From Streptomyces humi (lineage in GTDB: Bacteria; Actinomycetota; Actinomycetes; Streptomycetales; Streptomycetaceae): DNA of 64,000 nt. Under the pieces are notes generated by a model. That model saw nothing but the letters and a program-made list of their open reading frames with translations, searched no databases and had not been told where the DNA came from. Location: the NCBI RefSeq assembly GCF_001005085.2, contig NZ_LBMU02000039.1, positions 1 through 64,000 on the forward strand, given 5' to 3'. Below, one piece after another: positions 8,220 through 16,593 of the stretch (positions within the stretch are counted from its first letter, which is position 1; every line of letters starts with the position of its first letter). The position numbers and the translations under genes are program-made.

Positions 8220-10067
8220 ATGTGCGGAATCGTGGGATACGTGGGGGCGCAGTCGGCGCTCGATGTCGTGGTGGCCGGGCTGAAGCGGCTGGAGTACCGC
8301 GGGTACGACTCCGCCGGCGTCGCCGTGCTGGCCGACGGCGGGCTGGCCTCGGCGAAGAAGGCCGGGAAGCTCGTCAACCTGGAGAAGGAGCTGACGGAGC
8401 GGCCGTTGCCGACGGGATCCACCGGTATCGGGCACACCCGCTGGGCCACGCACGGCGGGCCGACGGACGCCAACGCGCATCCGCACCTCGACAACGCCGG
8501 CCGGGTCGCCGTCGTCCACAACGGGATCATCGAGAACTTCGCGGCGCTGCGGGCGGAGTTGGCCGAGCGCGGACACGACCTGGCGTCCGAGACGGACACC
8601 GAGGTCGTCGCGCACCTGCTCGCCGAGGAGTTCTCCGGCACCGCCGACCTCGCGGAGGCGATGCGGCTGGTGTGCCGCCGGCTGGAGGGCGCGTTCACGC
8701 TGGTCGCGGCGCACGCCGACGAGCCCGACGTGGTCGTGGGCGCCCGCCGGAACTCGCCGCTCGTGGTGGGTGTCGGCGCGGGCGAGGCCTTCCTCGCCTC
8801 GGACGTCGCCGCGTTCATCGCCCACACGCGGTCGGCGATCGAGCTGGGCCAGGACCAGGTGGTGGAGCTGCGCCGGGACGGCGTGACGGTGACGGGCTTC
8901 GACGGCGCCCCGGCGGACGTCCGCCCGTACCACGTCGACTGGGACGCCTCGGCGGCCGAGAAGGGCGGCTACGACTACTTCATGCTCAAGGAGATCGCCG
9001 AGCAGCCCAAGGCGGTCGCCGACACCCTCCTCGGCCGGATCGACGCGAACGGCTCGCTGACCCTGGACGAGGTCCGGATCGGCGCGGCCGAACTGCGCGA
9101 GGTCGACAAGGTCGTCATCGTCGCCTGCGGTACGGCCTTCCACGCCGGGCTGATCGCCAAGTACGCGATCGAGCACTGGACGCGCATCCCCTGCGAGGTG
9201 GAGCTGGCGAGCGAGTTCCGGTACCGGGACCCGATCCTGGACTCGCGTTCGCTGGTCATCGCCATCTCGCAGTCCGGCGAGACCATGGACACCCTGATGG
9301 CGCTGCGGCACGCGCGGGAACAGGGGTCGAAGGTGCTCGCCATCTGCAACACCAACGGCTCGACCATCCCCCGTGAGTCGGACGCGGTGCTGTACACCCA
9401 CGCGGGGCCGGAGGTCGCGGTCGCCTCGACCAAGGCGTTCCTCACCCAGTTGGTCGCCTGCTACCTGGTCGCCCTCTACCTCGGCCAGGTGCGGGGCACC
9501 AAGTGGGGCGACGAGATCAGCGCGGTGATCCGGGACCTCTCGCACATCTCCGGCGAGGTCGAACGGGTCCTGGAGACCATGGAGCCGGTCCGGGCGCTGG
9601 CCCGTTCCCTCGCCGACAAGAAGACGGTGCTGTTCCTCGGCCGGCACGTCGGCTACCCGGTCGCCCTGGAGGGCGCCCTGAAGCTCAAGGAACTGGCGTA
9701 CATGCACGCCGAGGGCTTCGCGGCGGGCGAGCTGAAGCACGGTCCGATCGCGCTGGTCGAGGAGGACCTGCCGGTCGTCGTGGTCGTCCCCTCACCGCGC
9801 GGCCGCTCCGTGCTGCACGACAAGATCGTGTCCAACATCCAGGAGATCCGGGCGCGCGGCGCGCGGACGATCGTGATCGCGGAGGAGGGGGACGAGGCCG
9901 TCGTCCCGTACGCCGACCACCTGATCCGTATCCCGGCCACCCCGACGCTGCTCCAGCCGCTGGTCGCCACGGTCCCGCTCCAGGTCTTCGCCTGCGAACT
10001 GGCCACCGCCCGCGGAAACGAGGTGGACCAGCCGCGCAACCTGGCCAAGTCGGTCACCGTGGAGTGA
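8220..10067 (+). CDS. glmS: Glutamine-fructose-6-phosphate aminotransferase
   Basis: Protein of 615 residues forming glucosamine-6-P from fructose-6-P and glutamine. The start is ATG 8220 because the product must begin MCGIVGYVG: Cys2 becomes the N-terminal nucleophile of the glutaminase domain. HTRWATHGGPTDANAHPH (about residue 75) belongs to the Gln site. Two SIS isomerase domains follow (VACGTAFHAGLIAKY; SQSGETMDTLMAL) and the end is the conserved QPRNLAKSVTVE. There is no ribosome site, in keeping with a leaderless message. It supplies GlmM upstream. Confidence 0.97.
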   Translation: MCGIVGYVGAQSALDVVVAGLKRLEYRGYDSAGVAVLADGGLASAKKAGKLVNLEKELTERPLPTGSTGIGHTRWATHGGPTDANAHPHLDNAGRVAVVHNGIIENFAALRAELAERGHDLASETDTEVVAHLLAEEFSGTADLAEAMRLVCRRLEGAFTLVAAHADEPDVVVGARRNSPLVVGVGAGEAFLASDVAAFIAHTRSAIELGQDQVVELRRDGVTVTGFDGAPADVRPYHVDWDASAAEKGGYDYFMLKEIAEQPKAVADTLLGRIDANGSLTLDEVRIGAAELREVDKVVIVACGTAFHAGLIAKYAIEHWTRIPCEVELASEFRYRDPILDSRSLVIAISQSGETMDTLMALRHAREQGSKVLAICNTNGSTIPRESDAVLYTHAGPEVAVASTKAFLTQLVACYLVALYLGQVRGTKWGDEISAVIRDLSHISGEVERVLETMEPVRALARSLADKKTVLFLGRHVGYPVALEGALKLKELAYMHAEGFAAGELKHGPIALVEEDLPVVVVVPSPRGRSVLHDKIVSNIQEIRARGARTIVIAEEGDEAVVPYADHLIRIPATPTLLQPLVATVPLQVFACELATARGNEVDQPRNLAKSVTVE

Positions 10068-10070
10068 CCG

Positions 10071-10076
10071 TAGGCT
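10071..10076 (+). promoter_or_regulatory. -10 box of a predicted leaderless acpS promoter
   Basis: TAGGCT starts right after the glmS stop and ends 7 bases (GCCGGGC) before the acpS ATG at 10084, the same layout as at glmS. Confidence 0.5.
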
Positions 10077-10083
10077 GCCGGGC

Positions 10084-10455
10084 ATGAGCATCATCGGGGT
10101 AGGCATCGACGTCGCCGAGATCGACCGGTTCCGGGAGTCGCTGGCGCGCACCCCCGGGCTCGCCGGGCGGCTGTTCGTGGAGCGGGAGTTGTTCCTGCCG
10201 AGCGGGGAACGGCGTGGTGTCGCCTCGCTCGCGGCGCGGTTCGCGGCGAAGGAGGCCCTGGCCAAGGCACTGGGCGCGCCGCCGGGACTGCTCTGGACGG
10301 ACGCGGAGGTCGTCGTCGAGGACAGCGGGCGGCCGCGGCTGCGGGTGCGGGGCAGCGTGGCCGCGTGCGCCGCGGAACTCGGCGTCCGGTCGTGGCATGT
10401 GTCGCTCAGTCACGACGCCGGGGTGGCCTCGGCGGTGGTGATCGCGGAGGGCTGA
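10084..10455 (+). CDS. acpS: Holo-[acyl-carrier-protein] synthase
   Basis: Protein of 123 residues that transfers 4'-phosphopantetheine from CoA to the acyl carrier protein of fatty acid synthesis, and possibly to polyketide carriers. Signatures: IIGVGIDVAEIDRFRE at the N-terminus with the metal-binding Asp, and RFAAKEALAKALG with the conserved KEA. HVSLSHDAGVASAVV is near the end. It lies 16 bases after glmS and is followed by nnr, an order shared with many actinobacteria. Confidence 0.95.
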   Translation: MSIIGVGIDVAEIDRFRESLARTPGLAGRLFVERELFLPSGERRGVASLAARFAAKEALAKALGAPPGLLWTDAEVVVEDSGRPRLRVRGSVAACAAELGVRSWHVSLSHDAGVASAVVIAEG

Positions 10456-10509
10456 TCCCGCGGGCGGTGGCGGATGCGTGGTCCGAGGGTTACGGGAGAG
10501 ACTCGGGGC

Positions 10510-12006
10510 ATGCGGACTGCTTACAGCGTGGAGACGGTACGGGCGGCCGAGCGGGAGCTGATGGCGCGGCTGCCGGAAGGGGCGCTGATGCAGCGGGCCG
10601 CCGCCGGGCTGGCCGCCGCCTGCGCCGACCTGCTCGGACGGGTGTACGGGAGCCGGGTGGTGCTGCTGGTCGGCAGCGGGGACAACGGCGGGGACGCGCT
10701 GTACGCCGGGGCCCGGCTGGCGCGCCGGGGCGCCGGGGTCGTGGCCGTGCTGCTCGCGCCGGAGCGCACCCACGCGGCCGGGCTCGCGGCGCTGCGCCGG
10801 GCCGGCGGTACCGCTGTGCCGGCCGATGCCGCGACCGAGCCGATCCTGCGGGCCGACCTGGTCGTCGACGGGATCGTGGGCATCGGCGGGAAGGGCGGGC
10901 TGCGGCCCGACGCGGCCGCGCTGGTGGCCGTGGTGGAGCGGTCCCGGGCGGCCGTCGTCGCCGTGGACCTGCCGAGCGGGATCGAGGCGGACACCGGCGA
11001 GGTACGGGGGGCGGCGGTACGGGCCGACCTCACCGTCACGTTCGGCACGCACAAGCCGGGGCTGCTGATCGATCCCGCGCGGGCGTACGCCGGTTCGGTG
11101 CGGCTGGTCGACATCGGGCTCGAACTGCCCCCGGAGGCCGAGCTGGAGGCGTTGCAGGACGTGGACGTGGCGCGGCTGCTGCCGGCGCCGTCCGCGGAGA
11201 GCGACAAGTACCGGCGGGGAGTGGTGGGCATCGCCGCCGGCTCGGCGCGTTATCCGGGCGCGGCCGTGCTCGCCGTCGCGGGGGCGCTGCGGGGCGGGGC
11301 CGGGGCCGTACGGTACGCCGGGCCGGCCGGGGACCAGGTGCTGGCCCGCTTTCCCGAGACGCTGGTGTCGGACGCCGGGCCGCGGAAGGCCGGGCGGGTG
11401 CAGGCGTGGGTGGTGGGGCCGGGGGTCGGCGACGAGGCGCAGGTGGTCGCGGAGGTGCTGGCGGAGGAGGTGCCGGTGCTCATCGACGCGGACGGGCTGC
11501 GGCTCGCCGACCGGGACGCGGTGCGCGGCCGTACGGCACCCACGCTGATGACGCCGCACGCCGGGGAGGCGGCCGCGCTGCTGGGGGTACGGCGGGAGGA
11601 GGTCGAGGCCGGCCGGCTCGCGGCGGTGCGGGAACTGGCGGCGGCGTACCGGGCGACCGTGCTGCTGAAGGGGTCGACGACGCTGGTGGCGGAGGCGGGC
11701 GGAGTGGCGGCCGTACGGGTGAACGCGACGGGGACGCCGTGGCTGGCCACCGCCGGGAGCGGGGACGTGCTGTCGGGGCTGGGGGGTTCGCTGCTGGCGT
11801 CCGGGCTGGACGGGCGGGACGCGGGGAGCGTCGCGGCGTATCTGCACGGGCTCGCGGGGCGGTTCGCGGCGGAGGGGGCGCCGACGGTCGCCCATGCGGT
11901 GGCGGAGGAGTTGCCGTCGGCGTGGCGGGGTGTCTTCCCGCCCACCCGCCCCACTCGACAGGCCGAGGGGATGCCCGTCTCGGGGCTGCGCCCCGGGCCC
12001 CGGTGA
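10510..12006 (+). CDS. nnr: Bifunctional NAD(P)HX epimerase / ADP-dependent dehydratase
   Basis: Protein of 498 residues from ATG 10510 that repairs hydrated NAD(P)H. The N-terminal YjeF domain (residues 1-215) interconverts the R and S forms and shows VGSGDNGGDALYAGARL and VAVDLPSGIEADTGEV. The C-terminal carbohydrate-kinase-like domain dehydrates S-NAD(P)HX: GVVGIAAGSARYPGAAVLA, TLMTPHAGEAAALLG, and ATAGSGDVLSGLGGSLLA with the ATP/substrate loop. The last 20 residues are Pro/Arg-rich and probably disordered. It is downstream of acpS by 54 bases. Confidence 0.94.
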   Translation: MRTAYSVETVRAAERELMARLPEGALMQRAAAGLAAACADLLGRVYGSRVVLLVGSGDNGGDALYAGARLARRGAGVVAVLLAPERTHAAGLAALRRAGGTAVPADAATEPILRADLVVDGIVGIGGKGGLRPDAAALVAVVERSRAAVVAVDLPSGIEADTGEVRGAAVRADLTVTFGTHKPGLLIDPARAYAGSVRLVDIGLELPPEAELEALQDVDVARLLPAPSAESDKYRRGVVGIAAGSARYPGAAVLAVAGALRGGAGAVRYAGPAGDQVLARFPETLVSDAGPRKAGRVQAWVVGPGVGDEAQVVAEVLAEEVPVLIDADGLRLADRDAVRGRTAPTLMTPHAGEAAALLGVRREEVEAGRLAAVRELAAAYRATVLLKGSTTLVAEAGGVAAVRVNATGTPWLATAGSGDVLSGLGGSLLASGLDGRDAGSVAAYLHGLAGRFAAEGAPTVAHAVAEELPSAWRGVFPPTRPTRQAEGMPVSGLRPGPR

Positions 12007-12029
12007 GGGGTGGTAGTTCGGGTACGGGC

Positions 12030-12072
12030 CGTGCGGGCTGATCGCGCGGTTCCCCGCGCGCCTGAAGGGGCG
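12030..12072 (+). repeat. Dispersed intergenic element, copy 3
   Basis: GGGCTGATCGCGCGGTTCCC and then GCGCGCCTGAAGGGGCG just after nnr, in the same orientation as copy 1, with a weaker stem. Confidence 0.75.
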
Positions 12073-12155
12073 TTACAGGGGGCGGTGTCTGCATCGCTCG
12101 GGTGACCTGGCTGCGCGGCTCCCCGGAATCGTGAGGCCCCCGGGGTTGTCTGATC

Positions 12156-12179
12156 GCATGATTAGTGGACGAATCATGC
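12156..12179. promoter_or_regulatory. Perfect 8-bp inverted repeat over the start codons
   Basis: GCATGATT (12156-12163) and AATCATGC (12172-12179) are separated by 8 bases. Each arm contains one of the two candidate ATG codons (12158 and 12176) of the transpeptidase gene. It could be a repressor site or an RNA hairpin masking the start. Confidence 0.55.
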
Positions 12180-13069
12180 ATAAATGGCGCGGCGGTGCCG
12201 GAGTTCTCGTCGCCGCCGTGGCCGTGCTCTCCGTCGGTGCCGGGAGTGTCGCCGCCGACACCGGTGCCCCCAAGCCCTCGACCGTCATCCCCGAGTCCGA
12301 GCTCGTGCCGGGGGTCGCGCCCGGGCCCGCGCAGCCCTGGCAGCTCGACACCCCCGACCAGATGCTGCCGCCGAAGGTGTACACGCCCAGCGCCAAGGAG
12401 GACGCCGTCGAGCCGAAGGCGGCGGCACCGGGCACCTACGACCTCATCGAGTACGTGCCGCTCAGCGACGCCGTCTCCAAGGTCAGCTGCTCCAAGCTGA
12501 CCGGGCCGTACCAGAAGCAGATCGAGCAGTGGCTGAAGCTGAAGGTGGACGGCAGGCAGTCCACCGCCGACTGCAAGGCCATCCAGAAGTTCCAGAAGAC
12601 GTACAAGATCAAGCCGGCGATCGGGTTCGCGGGACCCGTGACCTGGTACCAGATGATGCTGCTGTCGGCGAAGAAGAACCCGAACGCCAAGAAGAACTGC
12701 CCCGTGAAGTCGTACCGGGTCGCCTGTGTCGATCTCAACCGGCAGGTCACCTGGGTGCAGAAGGGCAGCAAGGTGATCTACGGGCCGGTGCAGATGCGCA
12801 GCGGACGCAAGGGGTACGCGACCCGGGCCGGGTGGCACTCCGTCTACTGGCGGCACAAGAACCACTGGTCGACCCTGTACAACTCGCCCATGCCGTACGC
12901 CCAGTTCTTCGACGGCGGACAGGCCTTCCACGCCGTGTACGGCTCCATCTACACCACCGTCGGCTCCTGGGGCTGCGTGAACCTCAAGCTCGGCGACGCC
13001 AAGAAGCTGTGGAGCGTGCTGAAGAAGGGCGACAAGGTGTACGTGTGGGGGCATCGGACGGGTACCTGA
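12176..13069 (+). CDS. Secreted L,D-transpeptidase with peptidoglycan-binding domain
   Basis: From ATG 12176 the product has 297 residues: a signal peptide (MHKWRGGAGVLVAAVAVLSV, cleavage near VAADT), a linker, a peptidoglycan-binding region (LTGPYQKQIEQWLKLKVDG, DCKAIQKFQKTYKIKPAIG), and a YkuD domain ending in GSWGCVNLKLGDAKKLW, whose Cys is the nucleophile for 3-3 cross-links. The usual His of the SHGC motif is Trp here (SWGC), while an upstream His is present in FHAVYGS. ATG 12158 (six residues longer) is an alternative; no strong ribosome site favours either. The start region is spanned by an inverted repeat. Confidence 0.85.
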   Translation: MHKWRGGAGVLVAAVAVLSVGAGSVAADTGAPKPSTVIPESELVPGVAPGPAQPWQLDTPDQMLPPKVYTPSAKEDAVEPKAAAPGTYDLIEYVPLSDAVSKVSCSKLTGPYQKQIEQWLKLKVDGRQSTADCKAIQKFQKTYKIKPAIGFAGPVTWYQMMLLSAKKNPNAKKNCPVKSYRVACVDLNRQVTWVQKGSKVIYGPVQMRSGRKGYATRAGWHSVYWRHKNHWSTLYNSPMPYAQFFDGGQAFHAVYGSIYTTVGSWGCVNLKLGDAKKLWSVLKKGDKVYVWGHRTGT

Positions 13070-13147
13070 GCATCCTGAGGCACCCGAACCCCGTACCAGG
13101 GCCTGCGCCGGAGGGCCGGCGGGGGCCTCTGAGACACTGGGGGCGCG

Positions 13148-14362
13148 ATGAGTGACACACCGACCGCGCGGACGGCGCGGACCGCGCCGACGGCGCCCCT
13201 GCGCGCCCGCGCCGAGATCGACCTGGCCGCACTGCGGGCCAACGTGCGGACCCTGCGCGCCCTCGCGCCGGGCGCCGCCCTGATGGCCGTGGTGAAGTCC
13301 GACGCGTACGGCCACGGTGCCGTCCGGTGCGCCCGCGCCGCCGTCCGGGCGGGCGCGGGCTGGCTCGGCACGGCCACCCCGGAGGAGGCCCTGGCGCTGC
13401 GCGCGGACCCGGAGCTGCCGGCGGACGTGCGCATCATGTGCTGGCTGTGGACCCCGGGCGGGCCCTGGCGGGAGGCCGTCGAGGCCGACCTGGACGTGTC
13501 GGTGAGCGACATGTGGGCGCTGCGTGAGGTCGTCGAAGCGGCCGGGCGGGCCGGCCGTCCCGCGCGTGTGCAGCTCAAGGCCGACACCGGGCTCGGACGC
13601 AATGGCTGCCAGCCCGCCGACTGGCCCGAGCTGGTCGGCGAGGCGCTGCGGGCCGAGGCGGCGGGCTCGGTCCGGATCACGGGCCTGTGGTCGCACTTCG
13701 CCTGCGCCGACGAGCCGGGGCATCCCTCCATCGCCGCCCAGCTCACCGTCTTCCGCGACCTGCTCGCGTACGCCGAGGGGCGGGGCGTGCGCCCCGAGGT
13801 GCGGCACATCGCCAACTCGCCGGCCACCCTCACCCTTCCCGAGTCCCACTTCGACCTGGTCCGCACCGGGATCGCGCTCTACGGCCTCTCGCCCAGCCCC
13901 GAACTGGGCGCCGCGGGCGACTTCGGGCTGCGCCCGGTGATGACGCTGTCCGCCTCGCTGGCCCTGGTGAAGCACGTCCCGGGCGGACACGGCGTCAGCT
14001 ACGGGCACCACTACGTCACGCCCGGCGAGACCACCCTCGGGCTGGTCCCCGTCGGCTACGCGGACGGTGTCCCGCGGCACGCCTCCGGGACCGGGCCCGT
14101 ACTGGTCGGCGGCAAGTGGCGGACGGTCGCCGGGCGCGTCGCCATGGACCAGTTCGTCGTCGACCTCGGCGGCGACGAACCCGAAACCGGTTCCGAGGCG
14201 GTGCTGTTCGGTCCGGGCGACCGCGGCGAGCCCACCGCCGAGGACTGGGCCCAGGCCGCGGGCACCATCGCCTACGAGATCGTCACCCGCATCGGAACCC
14301 GGGTTCCCCGCGTCTATGTGAACGAGGAACCGAATGGGCAAGAACCAGGGGACGGCGACTGA
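13148..14362 (+). CDS. alr: Alanine racemase
   Basis: Protein of 404 residues making D-alanine for peptidoglycan. Residues 1-17 are a Thr/Ala/Arg-rich extension; the domain starts LRARAEIDLAALRANV. The PLP lysine is Lys50 in MAVVKSDAYGHGAV. RTGIALYGLSP is central, SYGHHYVTPGETTLGLVPVG carries the catalytic tyrosine region, and GRVAMDQFVVDLG is near the end. Length fits the family. It leads the alr-hydrolase-tsaE-tsaB-rimI-tsaD block conserved across Actinobacteria and also found in M. tuberculosis. Confidence 0.96.
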   Translation: MSDTPTARTARTAPTAPLRARAEIDLAALRANVRTLRALAPGAALMAVVKSDAYGHGAVRCARAAVRAGAGWLGTATPEEALALRADPELPADVRIMCWLWTPGGPWREAVEADLDVSVSDMWALREVVEAAGRAGRPARVQLKADTGLGRNGCQPADWPELVGEALRAEAAGSVRITGLWSHFACADEPGHPSIAAQLTVFRDLLAYAEGRGVRPEVRHIANSPATLTLPESHFDLVRTGIALYGLSPSPELGAAGDFGLRPVMTLSASLALVKHVPGGHGVSYGHHYVTPGETTLGLVPVGYADGVPRHASGTGPVLVGGKWRTVAGRVAMDQFVVDLGGDEPETGSEAVLFGPGDRGEPTAEDWAQAAGTIAYEIVTRIGTRVPRVYVNEEPNGQEPGDGD

Positions 14363-14539
14363 CCTCCCGGGTTCGCCGGCGGCACGACCTGGTTACACCT
14401 GTTGGCGGCGGCATCGGTCATCGCGTCGGCATCACCCGTGCCGCCGAACCGGCGAACCGCGGTACGGCGAGCACGGCGCGTCAGGGCGAGTACGGCGGAT
14501 CACGGCGAGTACGGCGAAGACGGCGAAGAGGAGCGGTAC

Positions 14540-15793
14540 GTGAGCGAGAGCAGTGCGGAGGCCGTAGCGGACGCCGCGGCGGCCGTCGTCTCCGCCACGG
14601 GGGTGGACGGCAGCTGGCGCAAGGTGACCGGTATCGCCGGGGCCGCCATAGGGGTGCTCGCGGCCGGGGCGGCGGCCGGCGTCGCCCTGGAGCGGATGAC
14701 CGTCGGCCGCGGGATGCGCCGCAAGGCCCGGCTCGCCCTCGACTCGGCGGGACCGTACGGCACCCTGCGCGGTACGCCCGGCAAGGCGCAGGCCGACGAC
14801 GGCACCGAGCTCTACTACGAGGTCGACGAGGTGGAACCCGACACGGGTCCGGCCGTCTCCCCGCGCCGCCGCCGGCTCTTCGGCCGCAAGGCACCCGCGC
14901 CCGTCACCGTCGTCTTCAGCCACGGCTACTGCCTCAACCAGGACTCCTGGCACTTCCAGCGCGCGGCCCTGCGCGGGGTGGTGCGCACCGTGCACTGGGA
15001 CCAGCGCAGCCACGGCCGGTCCGGCCGGGGCGTCGCCCAGCACGAGGAAGGCGCGCCCGTCACCATCGACCAGCTGGGCCGGGACCTGAGAGCCGTCCTC
15101 GACGCCGCCGCCCCCGACGGGCCGATCGTGCTGGTCGGGCACTCCATGGGCGGCATGACCGTGATGGCGCTGGCCGCGCAGTACCCCGAGCTGATCCGGG
15201 AGCGGGTCGTCGCCACCGCCTTCGTCGGCACCTCGTCGGGACGGCTCGGCGAGGTCAACTTCGGTCTGCCGGTGGCCGGCGTCAACGCGGTGCGCCGGGT
15301 GCTGCCCGGTGTGCTCAAGGCGCTCGGTACCCAGGCCGCGCTGGTGGAGAAGGGGCGGCAGATCACCGCGGACCTGTTCGCCGGGATCATCAAGCGGTAC
15401 TCGTTCGCGGGCCGGGACGTCGACCCGGCCGTCGAGCGGTTCGCCGAGCGGATGATCGAGTCCACCCCGATCGACGTGGTCGCCGAGTTCTACCCGGCCT
15501 TCACCGACCACGACAAGACCGCCGCGCTCGCCCACTTCCAGGACCTGCCGGTGCTGGTGCTGGCCGGGGTGCGGGACCTCGTCACGCCCAGCGAGCACAG
15601 CGAGGTCATCGCCGACCTGCTGCCCGACGCCGAGCTGGTGCTGGTCCCGGACGCCGGGCACCTGGTCATGCTGGAGCACCCGGAAGTGGTCACCGACCGC
15701 CTCGCGGACCTGCTCACCCGCGCGGGTGCGGTGCCGGCAGGGGCTACGGTAAGTGGCTATGGAAGCACCAGCAGCACGGCACGACCGGGCTGA
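14540..15793 (+). CDS. Alpha/beta hydrolase with N-terminal membrane segment
   Basis: Protein of 417 residues from a GTG preceded by GAAGAGGAG; in-frame starts further upstream lie in a repetitive, Arg-rich stretch. After 30 residues a hydrophobic segment (VTGIAGAAIGVLAAGAAAGVA) may anchor it. The hydrolase fold shows VVFSHGYCLNQDSWHFQ (oxyanion loop), the nucleophile elbow VGHSMGGMTVM (Ser), an Asp in LVLAGVRDLVTPSEHS, and the catalytic His in VPDAGHLVMLEHPE. The substrate is unknown. Its 3' end overlaps tsaE by about 35 bases, so the two are translated together; this hydrolase is also found at this place in mycobacteria. Confidence 0.88.
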   Translation: MSESSAEAVADAAAAVVSATGVDGSWRKVTGIAGAAIGVLAAGAAAGVALERMTVGRGMRRKARLALDSAGPYGTLRGTPGKAQADDGTELYYEVDEVEPDTGPAVSPRRRRLFGRKAPAPVTVVFSHGYCLNQDSWHFQRAALRGVVRTVHWDQRSHGRSGRGVAQHEEGAPVTIDQLGRDLRAVLDAAAPDGPIVLVGHSMGGMTVMALAAQYPELIRERVVATAFVGTSSGRLGEVNFGLPVAGVNAVRRVLPGVLKALGTQAALVEKGRQITADLFAGIIKRYSFAGRDVDPAVERFAERMIESTPIDVVAEFYPAFTDHDKTAALAHFQDLPVLVLAGVRDLVTPSEHSEVIADLLPDAELVLVPDAGHLVMLEHPEVVTDRLADLLTRAGAVPAGATVSGYGSTSSTARPG

Positions 15794-16271
15794 GACCGAG
15801 CTGATCATCACCTCCCCCGAGCAGATGCGGGAGCTGGGCCGCCGACTGGCCGGGTTGCTGCGCGCCGGTGACCTCGTGATGCTCAGCGGGGAGCTCGGCG
15901 CCGGCAAGACGACGCTGACACGCGGTCTGGGCGAGGGGCTCGGGGTGCGCGGCGCCGTCACCTCGCCGACGTTCGTCATCGCCCGTGTCCACCCGTCCCT
16001 CGACGACGGCCCGCCGCTCGTCCACGTCGACGCGTACCGCCTCGGCGGCGGGCTCGACGAGATGGAGGACCTCGACCTCGACGTCTCGCTGCCGGAGTCC
16101 GTGGTCGTCGTGGAGTGGGGCGAGGGCAAGGTCGAGGAGCTGACCGACGACCGGCTCGCCGTGCGGATCCACCGGGCCGTCGGGGACACCGTGGACGAGG
16201 TGCGGCACGTGACCCTGACGGGTCTGGGGGAGCGGTGGGCCGAGGTCGGACTGGGCGCGCTGTCCGCCTGA
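15759..16271 (+). CDS. tsaE: tRNA threonylcarbamoyladenosine synthesis ATPase
   Basis: Protein of 170 residues, the small P-loop ATPase that with TsaB and TsaD installs t6A37 in ANN-decoding tRNAs. Walker A is MLSGELGAGKTTLTRGL (about residue 47), then VTSPTFVIARVH, HVDAYRL, and VVVVEWGEG, all family hallmarks. ATG 15759 is used; GTG 15753 is possible. It overlaps the end of the hydrolase gene. tsaB and tsaD lie 1-2 kb further on, separated from tsaE here by two small unrelated genes. Confidence 0.94.
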   Translation: MEAPAARHDRAETELIITSPEQMRELGRRLAGLLRAGDLVMLSGELGAGKTTLTRGLGEGLGVRGAVTSPTFVIARVHPSLDDGPPLVHVDAYRLGGGLDEMEDLDLDVSLPESVVVVEWGEGKVEELTDDRLAVRIHRAVGDTVDEVRHVTLTGLGERWAEVGLGALSA

Positions 16272-16354
16272 GGACCGTGTGAACGTTCCGACAAGGCGTC
16301 GGCAAGATATTGCGCCGGACGTATCGGGCGTGGTCACATGGTACCCAGTTCGTA

Positions 16355-16370
16355 GTTAGGTGTACCTAAC
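16355..16370. promoter_or_regulatory. Iron-box-like palindrome upstream of a small gene
   Basis: GTTAGGT-GT-ACCTAAC, 7-bp perfect arms around 2 bases, ending 31 bases before the GTG of the 63-residue protein. The half-sites TTAGG/CCTAA are those of DtxR/IdeR/DmdR boxes, but the spacing is shorter than the 19-bp consensus. Confidence 0.5.
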
Positions 16371-16401
16371 CACGTCCGCCCCCGTACCTCAGGAGGCGCC
16401 A

Positions 16402-16593
16402 GTGTCCGTGTCCCAGTCCGAGGAGCGGCGACCGGTCGCGGTCGCCGTGGTGTCCATGCGCGAGCTGCTGGCGTCCTGCGCGGCCGCCGACGCGGTGTCC
16501 CGGCCGCCGAGAGCGCCCGACCCGGTGGCGGGGCCGGCCGAGCGGAGCCGTGTCGGGCAGGGTCGTGTCGGGCAGGGCCGCGAGGCCGCCTAG
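16402..16593 (+). CDS. Small conserved protein, unknown function
   Basis: The product has 63 residues, starting at a GTG with a perfect AGGAGG 5 bases upstream, so it is very likely translated. It has a hydrophobic-amphipathic middle (PVAVAVVSMRELLASCAAA) with one cysteine and a disordered Pro/Arg tail that includes a repeated RVGQG. No domain is recognised. An upstream palindrome at 16355-16370 suggests regulation. Its stop is shared head-on with the convergent gene: the four bases CTAG give TAG on both strands. Confidence 0.7.
   Translation: MSVSQSEERRPVAVAVVSMRELLASCAAADAVSRPPRAPDPVAGPAERSRVGQGRVGQGREAA

Noticed and set aside
12073..12155. c-di-AMP (ydaO-type) riboswitch in front of the transpeptidase
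   Set aside because: I checked for the conserved GG/CCGAAC-type blocks expected upstream of wall hydrolases and did not find them in the 100-base leader.
11480..14341. 953-codon minus-strand open frame
   Set aside because: It spans nnr, the transpeptidase and alr in antisense, with no recognisable motif.
14363..14539. Small ORF between alr and the hydrolase
   Set aside because: The frames here are made of short ACGGCGA-like repeats and Arg-rich; no ribosome site or family resemblance.
16355..16370. Canonical 19-bp iron box
   Set aside because: Half-sites fit but the spacing is 4 bases instead of 9 between TTAGG and CCTAA, so only iron-box-like is claimed.
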